Positions 12,983-26,000 of a stretch of DNA of 64,000 nucleotides are shown here, in pieces (the first letter of the stretch is position 1; each line of letters begins with the position of its first letter). The translations under genes were made by a program, and so were the position numbers. The notes beneath the pieces are model-generated. The model saw nothing but the letters and a program-made list of their open reading frames with translations. It did no database searches and was not told the origin of the DNA. This stretch comes from Lingula anatina (lineage: Eukaryota; Brachiopoda; Lingulata; Lingulida; Lingulidae): NCBI RefSeq assembly GCF_001039355.2, contig NW_019775525.1:249502-313501 (forward strand), given 5' to 3'.

Positions 12983-13503
12983 CCTGTAGCCCTTAAGGAC
13001 AGAAACTGCAGTTTATGAAGTCCTTTAAACGTCCCATTCCATGGCCGAGGGCCTAATATACCACTGTTGTATGAGAGGTCCAGATGAACAACGTTAACCA
13101 ATGGCAACAGTGCTGTAGGAGCCAAAATCAACCCATTAGAGCCAAGACGTAGAATTTCCAAGCGAGAGAGACCTTCAAACGCACCTTCTTCTATTCCTTT
13201 AGTATTGCAATTACTAAGCGTTAAGCTTTTAACATTTCTTAGTCTTTTGAAGTTTTCTCTTCTCAAAAAAGGTAACACATTGCCGTGCAGATCAGCGGTT
13301 ATGGTATTGCTTGGTAAGTTTGGAAACACTGACAGCCGTTGATTTGCACAATGAACAATCGAACCTTCTGAGATGTTCTTGATTTTGCATCCTGAAAATG
13401 CTGATTTACAACACAAAAGACACAGGAGAAATGTTATCGCCGCAATCTTTTCAAACGCAATCCTAAAACAGTGGTGTACAGAAATGTATTTGTAGGCTGC
13501 CAT
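12928..13503 (-). CDS. TLR 5' portion: signal peptide, LRR N-cap, first LRRs
   Basis: From ATG 13503 to the insertion the frame encodes a signal peptide, the Cys-containing LRR N-cap (around residues 38-56) and about four LRRs ending in SLRATG. Native codons end at 12983; the last 18 codons to 12928 are translated from the LTR and then stop, so the allele as assembled would give a roughly 190-residue secreted LRR fragment. Whether that product exists cannot be told from sequence. Confidence 0.85.
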   Translation of the reverse strand: MAAYKYISVHHCFRIAFEKIAAITFLLCLLCCKSAFSGCKIKNISEGSIVHCANQRLSVFPNLPSNTITADLHGNVLPFLRRENFKRLRNVKSLTLSNCNTKGIEEGAFEGLSRLEILRLGSNGLILAPTALLPLVNVVHLDLSYNSGILGPRPWNGTFKGLHKLQFLSLRATGVMLVSDSMQRIRAGSVL

Positions 13504-13721
13504 TTGATAGCTTGTATCAGTTCGTTGTTACGCGCATCTCTTTCCAGTAGGCTTGTGTGCGTTTTCTCACTGAGCTGTTTGCCTTTTATGCAGATTTCAA
13601 TTTCGATTATGAAAATAAAACTAAAAGTGTTACTTCTATAGCAATAGTCAATTGTTTGAAAGTAAACATCGCCCGACTAGTGTAGTGTATTGAAGGGCAC
13701 TTTAAAGTTTGTATGGGGTCT

Positions 13722-13935
13722 ATGGCCCCATTCCCATAAACACCATTAGTCTGTGTAGATCGATGCAACTCTTCGGGGACTCTCGCTTAGTGCAGTCAGC
13801 TTAACTGAATGCCACGCCTCCTTTTGTTCCAAATGGACTCGCACAATCACCAGCTTTTCTGTAGTCTACTTCACGCCAGGAGGCGTATCCCCACAAAGGG
13901 GGATCGATCTATGTAGAACGACGGTATCTAGACGG
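13722..13935. mobile_element. Possible degenerate MITE related to 62765-62987
   Basis: The left edge contains CCCCATTCCCATAAACAC followed by GTAGATCGATG; the right edge has GGGGGATCGATCTATGTAG. The 'CATTCCCATAGA...GATCGATC' wording resembles the termini of the element at 62765-62987. Arms are imperfect and borders are uncertain. Confidence 0.3.
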
Positions 13936-14381
13936 TCTCTAGGAGACTGGAGTCTTTATGTCCAAAGCCAAGAGCGTGATACAGCTAATGCATATAGGGA
14001 CAGATGTCTGCCCCGTTGAAAGTGCAAGCAGTTACATGAATTAGCTAAAAAGTTGCAAGTGCAAGTTTCCTCTAGAACTTTTCGTTTCCTTTCGTTATCA
14101 GTGAACAGCTTTTGAAAAGAACAAGCACAATGAAATAAGAGCTGTGTATCAAGAGTTTCGGCTGCAGGAAAAACAATGTTTTTCTCTGGTTAATTGGCTG
14201 GATTCTATTATTCTGCGCGCATTTATGGGACTTATGTGGTTGTTGATGCAACAACACCACTTAATAAATATGATTATCATCACATTGCTTACCTTTACAA
14301 AATAGGCGAAGGGAGAAAAATTACGATGGCTTAGCATTTCAACTTAAACCACTTTATCTGATCTACCGAACGAATACACAC

Positions 14382-14383
<2 letters not shown>

Positions 14384-14424
<41 letters not shown>

Positions 14425-14425
14425 T
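14384..14425. repeat. (TTA)n microsatellite
   Basis: About fourteen TTA units in intergenic DNA. Confidence 0.95.
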
Positions 14426-17400
14426 TATATCTTTTAAAAGGTCTGCAGAAAAGAGCACCCCTTCCGGTCATTAAACATTTTCCATGGAGGAAGCAAACAT
14501 GCCACATATGAGGCAGCCAAGCGAAAAGAAAATACAAAATGACCAAAATGTGTTATTTTGAACACGCCCGTAGCCAGTAGAGGTTCTGCGGGTTCAATCG
14601 AACGCTCTGAGTAAAATTTGATCTGGAGCGAACGCCTGACTAGTGCAGTGTATCGAGGGTGTATCTAGAACGAAGATTACATGGTAAAAGGTCCTCGTTT
14701 TTAGGAAAAGAAGCCCCCCTCCTTTTTAAATTGCTAGCTGTTTTACTATTAGCACATCTACAATATACATCATTTAGGAATAACGTGGAACTATTACGAA
14801 CAGATCGGTGACAGCTGTACATACGGGGATGAGCTCGGGCCATTAAAGAAATAAGACTGTGATACGTATTTAAAAAAAAGAAAGAAGAAAGGCGTACTGC
14901 TCGATGTGAAAAGGGACAATGTCTGAGTATACATTTGGTATATCAGTATAGCACTATCAGATACACATTATCTGGAGCCCAAATGTTTTTAAATGCACTG
15001 AGTCTGAGTGTAAAGTGGGTGCTTTAAGACCCCCCCTCCCCAATCCCAAATACGCTACCCTCTACCAGAGCCACAGATTGATTTTTCACTAGATTTGTCT
15101 CTAACTTTTTTTTATACTTTTTTCTAAAGCAAGAATTTTTGCATGGGTTAATGTTATCGCTAAGCTGACCTCTTGTATACCAGAATAGAACAGAATATTC
15201 GCCCACCACCGCCAGTCTAAAACGTTTTTGTAGCACCATTGAACTGGCGAGTGAATAATTTGAACGTTTAAGGTTCTTCTGCAAATATTTTTCTTTCGAT
15301 GTCTTTCAAGTTAACATTTTGCAAATAATAGGCATCACAAGCCAAGCATCGCATTTTGGGTTTGTGATTGTATTTTTGATTATAAAAAAATGAAAGTGGA
15401 ATATTACCAGATTTTCGCTGAACTAGACCTAGTATAAGGCCTTGAATAATAAGCACAATATGGGATTGATACGTAAAGAGCGAGGTTTATTTATAAATTT
15501 CAACAGGTATGATTCAACTTTTCATTTCGATATAGAAAGGAAAAATAAAAAAAAATGAATCACTTGTTTTTAATCAGTCAACTTCCCAGTCATAAGTTAA
15601 CAGGATTTAAGGCTTTAATAGAAAGAATAGTAGAACTAAGTTTCTTTTTCACACACATAGAGCTTACTTCCTCGTTTGGGAGAGATGGGAATCAGCTGAT
15701 TTGTCAATCAACAACAATAAATGTTCTTCATTTAAGGTCTGTTTTATACAAAAATCTGTACAACAGTTTAACACCAATGCTGTTTAGCACCACAAGTACC
15801 CTCCTTAAAATAGCAGGTATTCAAAACAAGTATACATGCGCTATTTGATGTTCGATATGTACATTCCATAGGTACATTTTTTGTTCAAAACTCATGATCA
15901 CATTATTCATGAAAAAGTGTATAAATTCAGCATAACCAGTATTTCTGCCACAAACGCCCAGTCACTGATTGTACCTACAATATCATATACACACCATCAC
16001 AGTCTAGTTACATACAAATTCATCTGAAATACAAATTTACTCCTTCTTTCTTTAAAAAAATAGCAGTCATTGATTTTCTTTGCCTCTGAGAACAACACAA
16101 ATAAACTACATGTCCAAGCTACATACAGTTTGTAATAAAATAAGAAAGTCTACTAAACAAGTAGTTACTAGGACAGCATTTTAGTCACTCTACTGTGGCA
16201 TATAGTATCACCAAGAAAGATTTTTTAACAGACCCACACCGATACCTTCAAGGCACGCTAAACTGAATGTGAACAAATCCATCATACCTTCCTGAAAATA
16301 CATAGAACATAAATGTTTATCAATAAAATCTGAATGTTTTAGATTTCTTTCATGTTTGTGATATTACTTTTCATAAATATAGTTAATCATGTAAGTGTGT
16401 AGGCATTTCTGCAAGGGAAAAGCATGATCAAAAAGTAATATAAAAGAAACATTTATTTTTTCACTTAAAAATCTAATTATCATTGAAATAAGAGATGTTC
16501 TTCTGCCTCCATAGTGACAAATGGGTTATCAAAAATGCTAATTAAACATAAAAACTCTGGCACATTCAAAAGGATACAGTCACTTTATACTGTGCCCATT
16601 TTGATACATTGATAATCCATGTCTTTAAAGTCAAATAGCATTGTACACGATCAGCACACTACATATTGCTGATATGAGCAGACAATTTTTTCTAATTTGG
16701 TTCAAGTCTCCTGCAGCTTAATATGCTGAAATGTACAGACCTAAAACCAAGCACCTTTTCATAAAAATATTCAGCCTATGTCATCAAAATATATTTTGGT
16801 TTAGCAATCTAATTAGTAGAAAAGTACTAATATAAACCCCATGTATTAGCCACCTATTTTATTATTATTCCTTACTTCAATAACACCAATGGTGCATCAA
16901 AACTTAATAATAAAAAGAATAAACAAGTGCTGTGCTGATAAAGCATTTGCCACAACAATGTTCAGAGCAAGTTAAATATCAGAAATAATTCTTCTGCACT
17001 AATATTATAAACTTCCATTTGCACAATTTACTGATACTTTTATGCCTTGACCACCTCAATTATATGAAAAACCTCCCATATACATAAAATCACAGATTCA
17101 AAAGTGACCATTTTCATCCCTTTTGCTGAGATTACTGTTCTATATACATACTCAGTACATGCATGTAATTATAGTGATTTAGAAACTTTACTGCACAATA
17201 CAGTGCTTTCCAATTCTGTATTGTAGATTTCTTAGTATCAACGATATCATATTCAAGTAAATATGTAACATATCAATATATGTGGTCCAATATTTTCAAT
17301 ACATCAGGCAGTTCCGTTTGTCTTTGGCATTCTGAAAGTATGTTGTGAGGCCTGTGCTATATTACTTGATAACATTTACTTGCAATATATCTAGGGTAAC

Positions 17401-17660
17401 CATAACGCTTTGAACTCTACTTTAAGCCAGTATATTAATATTTTTACAGCATGTATATTAAGTGGCAAATTCATAGTTACAGCTCTGCAATGCCCCCAAA
17501 GAACATGTTGACTCTTTTCATAATGAACATTATACATGTATCATTTGATTAGAGAACTGGTAAATGATTGCCCCACACATTTAATGAGTGCTTCTTGGAA
17601 GGATAGCTAAAATACTGTTTTTTTTTTTCTTTACAATGTGAACCATTGTTTAAAAAAGGG

Positions 17661-20600
17661 TCATATGACTTGACTTGAAGAACTCTGACTCTGGTAAATG
17701 ATTGCCCCTACAAAGTTGATGAGTGCTGCCAAAATGAAGACAGGGAACCATCGTCCATGTGACTGTGTTACCAGTTCTGCTGTCAGAGGTCCACATAAAA
17801 TGCCAGGGATTGTTGCCTGGAAATAATTCATTAGTAACCTTATAAATCAAAAGGAAAAACTGATGACTGAGAGTTGTGATTGCTCAGATAATGACAAAAT
17901 TTAATGTTTAACATTAACACCTGTAGGTTCACTCCATAAATCATGGTCTAAAAGTCATAAATTAAACTTTTTCAATGTTAAGTGAGATGGAACAAAAATT
18001 ATCAAACATGAAAATAAACAGTAATGTAGCAACAGCTTGTACAACTTGCACAACAAATAAACATTCAACACAAAAAAGTAGCAATAATTTTATGGACACT
18101 CACAAAATGTCATGCAAACTTTAACTTCTTTATGATCTAGAGCATGATTTTTTGCTCAAACACTTCTTGCAAAATAGAAGTAATTTCCTCGTTTACCATC
18201 TCATTCAAGAGGCCCATAATATAAGAAGTTTGTGTTACAAGATGAAACCACTCCTTTCCAAAGTTAACTTTTTCATGAGTTACATGGATGGGGCATGGAC
18301 TGACAGACCTTTTCCACAGATCTACAGACATGGAGAATATTTATCAGAACTGGCCAGGGTGCAGTTATGTTTATCCACTTTCATACTTATAAATAGGTAC
18401 TATCCTCTTTTCAAATTTATGTTATACCCAAACTTGTTTACCTAATACATCTGCCTTTACCTCTTTGCAATTTCACTTTGAATTGTTTGGAGTAATTCCA
18501 CTGTTCTGCAACTTCTATATAATATATATTATGGCATGAGTTTCAAATCCAGATGCACAACTACATGTTCAGGTTTTCATGTATGATTTTAGAGAAATTA
18601 ACACAAAAATATATAAAGAGATGACTGAACGAAAATGCAAATGCAATTGTTGAGTTCCACTTGCTCATTAGAATTCTTTGAAAGATTGTTTTTTTATCAG
18701 TAAAAGATTACCCAGGTGCACATTCATGTTGTGGTCTTCATGCATGAAGTTTGGTTGGAATTAATTGAAAACTGCAAGAGTTAACCTTACAAAGTTGTAC
18801 AAAAAGAATAACAGATAGTCCAAAACTTTGATCATGAGTTGAAGTAATATCTAGGAACTTACTTTATCAAATGTCTTGAGTCCTTGGGCTAAGCTTAGAC
18901 TACTCTTGGACATAATAATGAAGGGACTTGAAATGCGGCATCTTCCTTTGAAGATGTGCATTCGGGTAAACATTCGCCCATTGTCTCAGATAAGCTGTTT
19001 TGATAGCCTGAACAGCTTGTTATCAAGGTCTCGCGCACTGTGCCTCAGTGAATTTTTATTGTTCTTTTGCACTGATAACGCAATTTCTCACAGTCCCTTG
19101 TGGTTGCTATGATACAGCATTGCTGACAGCCTCACATTATCGCCATCTACCTGTCCAAATGCCACAAAAAGTCATAGACAACCACGATGTGCTCGCTACC
19201 TGTATGGGAGGTCACGTGATCTGAACCCACATGGTTTCACAAAGAGCTCGCGTTAAGCACCCTGAGCTTCAGAGATAACTTGACACTTACCTCTTCACAA
19301 TAGCCTATCTTCATCGTGTCAAGTTACCTCTGACCACATTCGATTGCTCCCGCCGCCCGCCAATCAAATTTAAATCCCGCACTCAATGACTCATTGAACG
19401 ATCTAGCCAATGAACGCGAACGAGTCAAAGCGCGCTTTGTTCAAATCCGGACCAATCAAAGATAAGGCTGAATATCAGGGGCTTGCCGTAGCCTGTGGCT
19501 ATCAAGAGATAACTTAACACATTATTTTACGTAGTCACTTGTAGGAGACGCCATGCTTTCTTTGTGTACGGTTATGCACTCGGAACTACTCGGATGTCTC
19601 CGCACTCGACAATAACTTTGTTGTTAGTATGGAGCTTGCGGAATCAGCTGAGGATTACCGATTGACGGTCAACCAATCAGCGTTTTCACCAAACTTTGGT
19701 GAAAAATTTTGAAACTTGGATTCGATTGGCTTATATAAACTAGGTCAAACTATTTTCGTCAGAGATAACTTGACACGATGAAGATAGGCTATTGTGAAGA
19801 GGTAAGTGTCAAGTTATCTCTGAAGCTCAGGGTGGCGTTAAGCCGATTATCCTTTGATCTTGCTTCGCATTTCTAGTCCCTTCATTTCTATGTCCAAGGA
19901 CTACTAATACCAGATACATGTAGCTAACTATATTAACTTTCCAAAATAAAGAGAGTTTCACATGCAGGTAGATTGGTTCTAAAACCCCAGTTCCCTAAAT
20001 GGCAAAATGAAATAAAAGAGTGATATCAATTTGAAATAGAGTGCTGGTAATTCTGCTCTATAAAATACTTACAAGAGTATTAGATATAGCAAATGTGATC
20101 CCTGCGTGGTTGGGTGCCACCTCTGCGTGATTGCTTAAGTGGCCTGATGAATTACATGCACTTAATGACATAGAAATGGAGATAAATCTGAAAAGGCAAA
20201 AATAAATACAGCTATCACTTTCTGTATCAGACTTTGGTGCATAGTATATGCACAATAGCTACAAAACATCAAAAAATACTCAAGCCAAATGACATGCAAC
20301 AATAATTGTAGAAATTATAGCCAATGGGTACAATTTTAATCAGATAGTGATGGATCAAATTATTATCTCAGAGGACAGTATGGTAATGATTGATTTTTTT
20401 ACAAAAGAGCTATTAAGTGATACTATAGTTTTATTTATTTTTTTTTTTACTTTTGCTAGACCACTTAATCTTGATATCTACTGACTTGGAAGGTCACTGA
20501 GAAAAAAATGCATTTCTAACTGTATTTATAAAACACTTACATGATGGCCAAAGGCACATTATATACAGCACTAAAGAGGAGTAAGAATAACCCTGGACCC

Positions 20601-22953
20601 AATAGCCCTAAACAAGTCATCAGACGCCGCACTGATAATATGGTCCATTTTTTGGCAATAAGAGAATCAGCAAAATGACCTGCAGCTAAAAAATGACAGA
20701 ACATGGAACGAAAAAAAAATTAGAGGGGCATGGGTTGCTCCTTGTTATGTATCACCAGCTACATTTAGATTTTTAAAAGAGAATTACAAACACATTGAGG
20801 CATGTATTGAACCAGTATTCACAGTAAATAAAATAAACTGCAAAGCAAATAGAAGAAAAACTAAAGAAATAAAAAAATAGCTTAAACTTTAAATAATTTT
20901 CTTGGTTTTTCTAAATAAAACCCATGAAAAAAGTATAATAATTTGTACTTGTTTAGAAGTATTCCAGATGGAGTCATGTGAGCTGGCCCTTATAGGCAAC
21001 AGCATAGCCTTTATTCCACTAAAATATAATGCATCGTAATGTAATGTAATGTAATGTAATATAGTATAATGTAATGCAATGTTATGTTATGTAACATCAT
21101 TTCAAAAGTCGAGAGAATGTTCAATAAATTTTTTTAAATATTAAATCAGTATTACAAACCATGGCTACAGCAGACATGAGCCTGATTTTTTTTTTTTTTT
21201 AATATGAACAGTAATTGTGGAACCAACACCTTCAGAACTCTTTAAAATTCACTGAATTCAGTGGAAAAGCTCATGCCTATTACAGTGATATTGGTGTTTA
21301 ACTGAATCAGAAATAAAAGCCACTGAACTAGGCACCAAAGAGATATTAATATGAATAGCTGTAACTGCAACACAAAATGACCCCAGGGATATCCCAGATG
21401 TGACCGACTTCAATAACAATAATTCATATAAAGATTAAAAATTCATGATGAGCAATGGAGCAATACAAAGCTGGGTTTTGTGTTGCAAATCAATTGAAGC
21501 TTCACTCCTGTGGATCAAGAGATAAAAATAAAAAGGAATATCAAATTCCATTTTATCCAAGTACTTCATAACATCAATGTTCCCCTTTATCTTAAATAAG
21601 CTTTTGCATACATAATAAATTTGAGTGGAGGGTTAATAGTCTGTGTGGTTCTAACCTTATGCCGAATTTAGGGCATGATGACCACCAAATACTATTTAGC
21701 TAATCATTACTTATTTATAAGAGCCCAATTTAACATTATCTATAGTTTTTGCTACTTGATATAAACGTCTGAAAGCCTGTACAGTGTAGAGCTTGAGCTT
21801 GGGTGAGTCAATATGTTTTACATTTCTACTTCTGGTAGTGATGCAAAATTTTCTGTCCTAAATCACATCTAAATGCAAAATTAATGAATTACAAGAAACA
21901 CATTTGTAGAGCAGACTGTGCAGGGGAAATCTGAAGAACCTCCAGCTTTAAGCTGGTGGCACAATAATAATTGTATGGTGATTTTATCATGATATTTGTA
22001 TTTGTAGACTTTTAAAATGTAAAATTTAAAAAAACTAGAGAGTCAGAAAGGTGATACTGCCTATGGGCATTGTACCACTAGCGGGGATAAGTGCATTTGT
22101 GTGGAAAGCAACAACAAAATAAAACCAAAAAAAGGACACAGCCTCTAGTGTTGTGCTTGACAAGCTCTACAAAATGCAGTTAACCAGATTTTTCAATTTT
22201 TTTTAGAAAAATACCAATTTATAACAAAATCGTAGAAAAAAGTAAGTGGTCAAACCCAATCTTGAAGTAAGATTGTGAATATAGGACTTCCCATCCTAGT
22301 TCAATAATAAATATAAGAGCTTGGACATTTGCAAAGTTCGGTTCATGGTGAAAATTAGGTCAAAGATCAAATTCAAGGTCACAGTAAGATTACCAATTCC
22401 TAATCAAGTTCAGTAATAACTATGGGCACATCTCTAAATTTGCAAAGAGCAGTTCATGGCGAAAAGAAGGTTAAAGGCCAAATCCAAGGTCATAGTAACA
22501 TTGACTATTCAAGTTCAACAGTGGGCATACCTCTACCAGTTTTGGAGATACATGGGTCAGAAAATTTGCAAAAGGCAGTTCACGATGAAAAGTAGGTCAA
22601 AGGTGAAATTCAAGGTCACAGGAGGATTGCTAACATATGACTTCCCATTCAGTTTTGGAGATTTAAGTGTCGCAAAATTTGCAAAGTTCAGTTTATGGTA
22701 AAAAGTAGGCCAAAGGTAAAATTCAAGGGCACAGGAATATTTTCAGTATACGAGTTCCTTTTCAAGTAACTACGGACATATCTCTGCCAGTTTTGGGATT
22801 ATTAGGGACGGAAAATTTGCTTCTCCCGTGATAATGCACCGATTGACCCCAAAAACAAGAAAATGAAAGATGACCCTAAGTGTAACACCTGCCCATAATA
22901 TTATAGGTTAGGTCTGGGTAGTTTTTGAAAATTGGCACAAAAAAAAAAAATAT

Positions 22954-23041
<88 letters not shown>

Positions 23042-26000
23042 GCAAAAAAAAACAACATTTTTTAGAAAATTTTGGCCCGTTTGACCTTGAAATAAAGGTG
23101 AAAGGTCAAACCCAAGGACATACTTGAAATATCCACATGAGTTTTGGTCATCCATCTGTAGTAACTTTTCCCATAATTCCTTCAGTTTGGGAGATATTAA
23201 GCATTAAATTTTGCAAATTTTGGACCAGTGCACCAACAAAGCCCAAAATTTCCATGGAAAGAGTTGATATTATACGTGATCTACATACAAGAGATGGGTA
23301 CACAGGCTCTTGTAGTCTAGGAGGAAAAGCAGTAATGGTGATATGGCAGTGGAGCCTTCAGACAAAACCATGTGTACCGCCAGCACCATTCTGGTGGTAC
23401 AATAAATACTGTGCTGTTGTATTATTATAAAGCACAATTTATGTTCAAAATTTTTAACTATTTAGGAATCAATTTTTTTCTACATTGGACTAAAAAAAGT
23501 ATTAAAATTATTTATATAACAGATTTCACAATTCTGAAAATTCCCAAGAGAAATTTTTAAAATTATCCTTACTTGCACTTTTAATGCCACTTACCAACCC
23601 CAACTATGGAATTCATTATATATGGCACTGCAGTATACATTATGTCACTACTAGCTGCTCCCAACGTCCGTGTCATATATGTAGGCAACCACTGCATTAT
23701 AATATAATTTGCCCAATTCATGCTAAAGTGAGCTATATACAGTGACCAAAGAGGCCAATGGCTAATAAATTCCGTCCACATAACATTGGAACTTGTCACC
23801 TGTTGAAAAATAAAGATATAAAATTATGTTGTTGATTCAACAAGCTAAAGGCAAGGAAACAACAGACTTCTTCGCACCATTACTTAAGTTGTAATTATTT
23901 CTGAATGACAAAATTTTCACTTGTAAGCAACACAAATTTTAGACAAAATAACAGTAACATAGCTGCTAACTCAGTGCACATGTATAATTTGCATCTACTC
24001 AAAATCTGGTTCGTGCCTTCATTCCAACTTTATCATACCATAAATAACACCCAATAAATCTTATTTAAACAAGGAAAATATTTCAAAGATGGCACAATCT
24101 AAATGTACTACCTTAGGTGGGTCCACAAATTCCTCTTCATCTGGTCCCCTCATTTCCTTATAAAGAACTAACCATAGTGCAACCCATACAAAGCCTAATG
24201 AGCCAAACAAGTAAAACATGTATCTCCAGGGCAAATGTGGACATACCTAGAAACAGACATAAAGAAAATTTAATAAACCTGAAATATGCAGTGTTCATTT
24301 CCTGTGCTGTATTTTTCTATCAACTTGAAGCTAAAGTTGATATCACTTCTGTAGTCTTACAAATTTCTGATGATTAAACATTATCATGATCACATTGCAT
24401 AACAAAGGACAGTAAAACAAAAATTACTTCTTAATTCTGTTGCAATTTTTCCATTAAGACTGTACCTTAAATGCAAAGTCCAGTGTAACTNCTGTGTCTG
24501 TACATAAAAAGGAAAATATTTCAAAGATGGCACAATCTAAATGTACTACCTTAGGTGGGTCCACAAATTCCTCTTCATCTGGTCCCCTCATTTCCTTATA
24601 AAGAACTAACCATAGTGCAACCCATACAAAGCCTAATGAGCCAAACAAGTAAAACATGTATCTCCAGGGCAAATGTGGACATACCTAGAAACAGACATAA
24701 AGAAAATTTAATAAACCTGAAATATGCAGTGTTCATTTCCTGTGCTGTATTTTTCTATCAACTTGAAGCTAAAGTTGATATCACTTCTGTAGTCTTACAA
24801 ATTTCTGATGATTAAACATTATCATGATCACATTGCATAACAAAGGACAGTAAAACAAAAATTACTTCTTAAGTCTGTTGCAATTTTTCCATTAAGACTG
24901 TACCTTAAATGCAAAGTCCAGTGTAACTTACTATTGCTGCTATTGTTTGTCCTATAGAACCAAGTGCTACAAGATAACCAAATGCCCGTGACCTTTCATC
25001 TTGATGGATGGTGTGAGCAAATATATGGAAAACTGTAGGGAGACCTAAAACACAAATTTAATTAAAACTGATGATGATCTACTCCTGTTTTGAATATTTT
25101 CATTGTGGCAAAGACCAACTATTAGTCAATATAAAATTGATAAGTTTGATTAGCATTTCCAACCAGTTGCAGTGATTGGGAAGGAACGCGCCATTGCGCC
25201 ATACGCGCATAGAATCGCAACTGGACGCATAAAAAGCCCTGTTTGAGCGTCATAAGGGTGCGTGATTTTGTTATACCTGGCGTTTTTAAAAAGAGTCTAC
25301 TCGTCAATAAAATATTCATCAACTGATTAGCGTAATTTTCCTCTCATACCTGAAGACGTCTCAGGAACGAATTCGGAAGCTATCGAACGCAATCGCCGAA
25401 GTTTGCCTGTGCCGAGAGCAATGAGCTCATCGTCCCAATAGATATGCTAATGAAATAAAAGCTGATATCTTATTGGCCAATCAGTTTATAGGTCATGTTT
25501 ATCCAATTAGAAGTAACTTTGCTTTTCGTTCTGAAAGCACATGGGATTTTTTCAAGCAGCACTTTGATGAAGTGAAAAGAAAAATGCTGCCGAAAAAGAT
25601 TTTTAAAATCTCGCCAGACCAGCCTACATTAGTTAGTTTATTTACTTCAACCGCTTCATCTAAGGGTCCGTCCAACGTTCAGGAAGAAGTCTCAAAGGAG
25701 ATGGGGGAAGAAAATGTACCAACTTCTGAGAGCAGCGCTCCTTGCACTACGACGAGTAGTAGTGACACTGACAGTAGTGTTACTGCTAGTGCTAGCACCT
25801 CTCACTCTCAGGTCGCACGAGGTTTCCAACCCCGATGGTTTCAACTATGGCCCTAGCTCCAGTACGACAGCACCCAAACGAAAATGTTCTGCGAACAGTG
25901 TAAGAGTTAAGATTCTTGGGAGTAAGATAAGTTATGAGGATGCACTGAATGTGTGGCGCAGGAAAAAGAGATTACTTCATTAAGTAATGAAATCTCTTTT

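Larger units (their letters stand above)
9657..13503 (-). pseudogene. Toll-like receptor gene split by an LTR retrotransposon insertion
   Basis: A single-exon TLR on the minus strand. The ATG at 13503-13501 precedes a basic segment and a hydrophobic signal peptide (about residues 19-36), then an LRR N-cap with Cys, about twenty leucine-rich repeats, an LRR C-cap with CxC and paired cysteines (10300-10440), one membrane helix (about residues 712-736) and a cytoplasmic TIR domain (box 1 FDAFVSY about 763-769; box 2 around 800-805; box 3 FW near the C-terminus). The single Cys-cluster layout matches vertebrate-type TLRs, and 917 residues is a normal length. The frame is interrupted at 12983-12986 by a retroelement; deleting 11894-12982 plus one copy of the 4-bp duplication CCTG joins SLRATG to IEILPDD in frame. 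As assembled the receptor is broken: the 5' part runs into LTR sequence and stops. The insertion may be on one haplotype only. BB-loop residue 804 is Ala (GCT, 9999-10001) where most TLRs have Pro. Confidence 0.93.
13504..17660. other. Intergenic region between TLR and transporter
   Basis: No coding exon recognised. Contains a possible old MITE (13722-13935), a (TTA)n microsatellite (14384-14425), a transposon-like stretch around 14569-15060 and, up to 17660, the likely 3' UTR of the minus-strand transporter gene. Confidence 0.5.

Noticed and set aside
14591-14606. GGGTTCAATCGAAC, similar to a tRNA B box
   Set aside because: No A box, acceptor stem or anticodon arm could be found at the right distances.
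15024-15456. Minus-strand frames with a CLAC-type pair of cysteines
   Set aside because: Only one Cys pair, no zinc-finger His/Cys partner, and the area resembles an old transposon.
25122-25322. Minus-strand frame over the left end of the hAT-like element
   Set aside because: It crosses the TIR and flanking intron, and has no homology that I can see.
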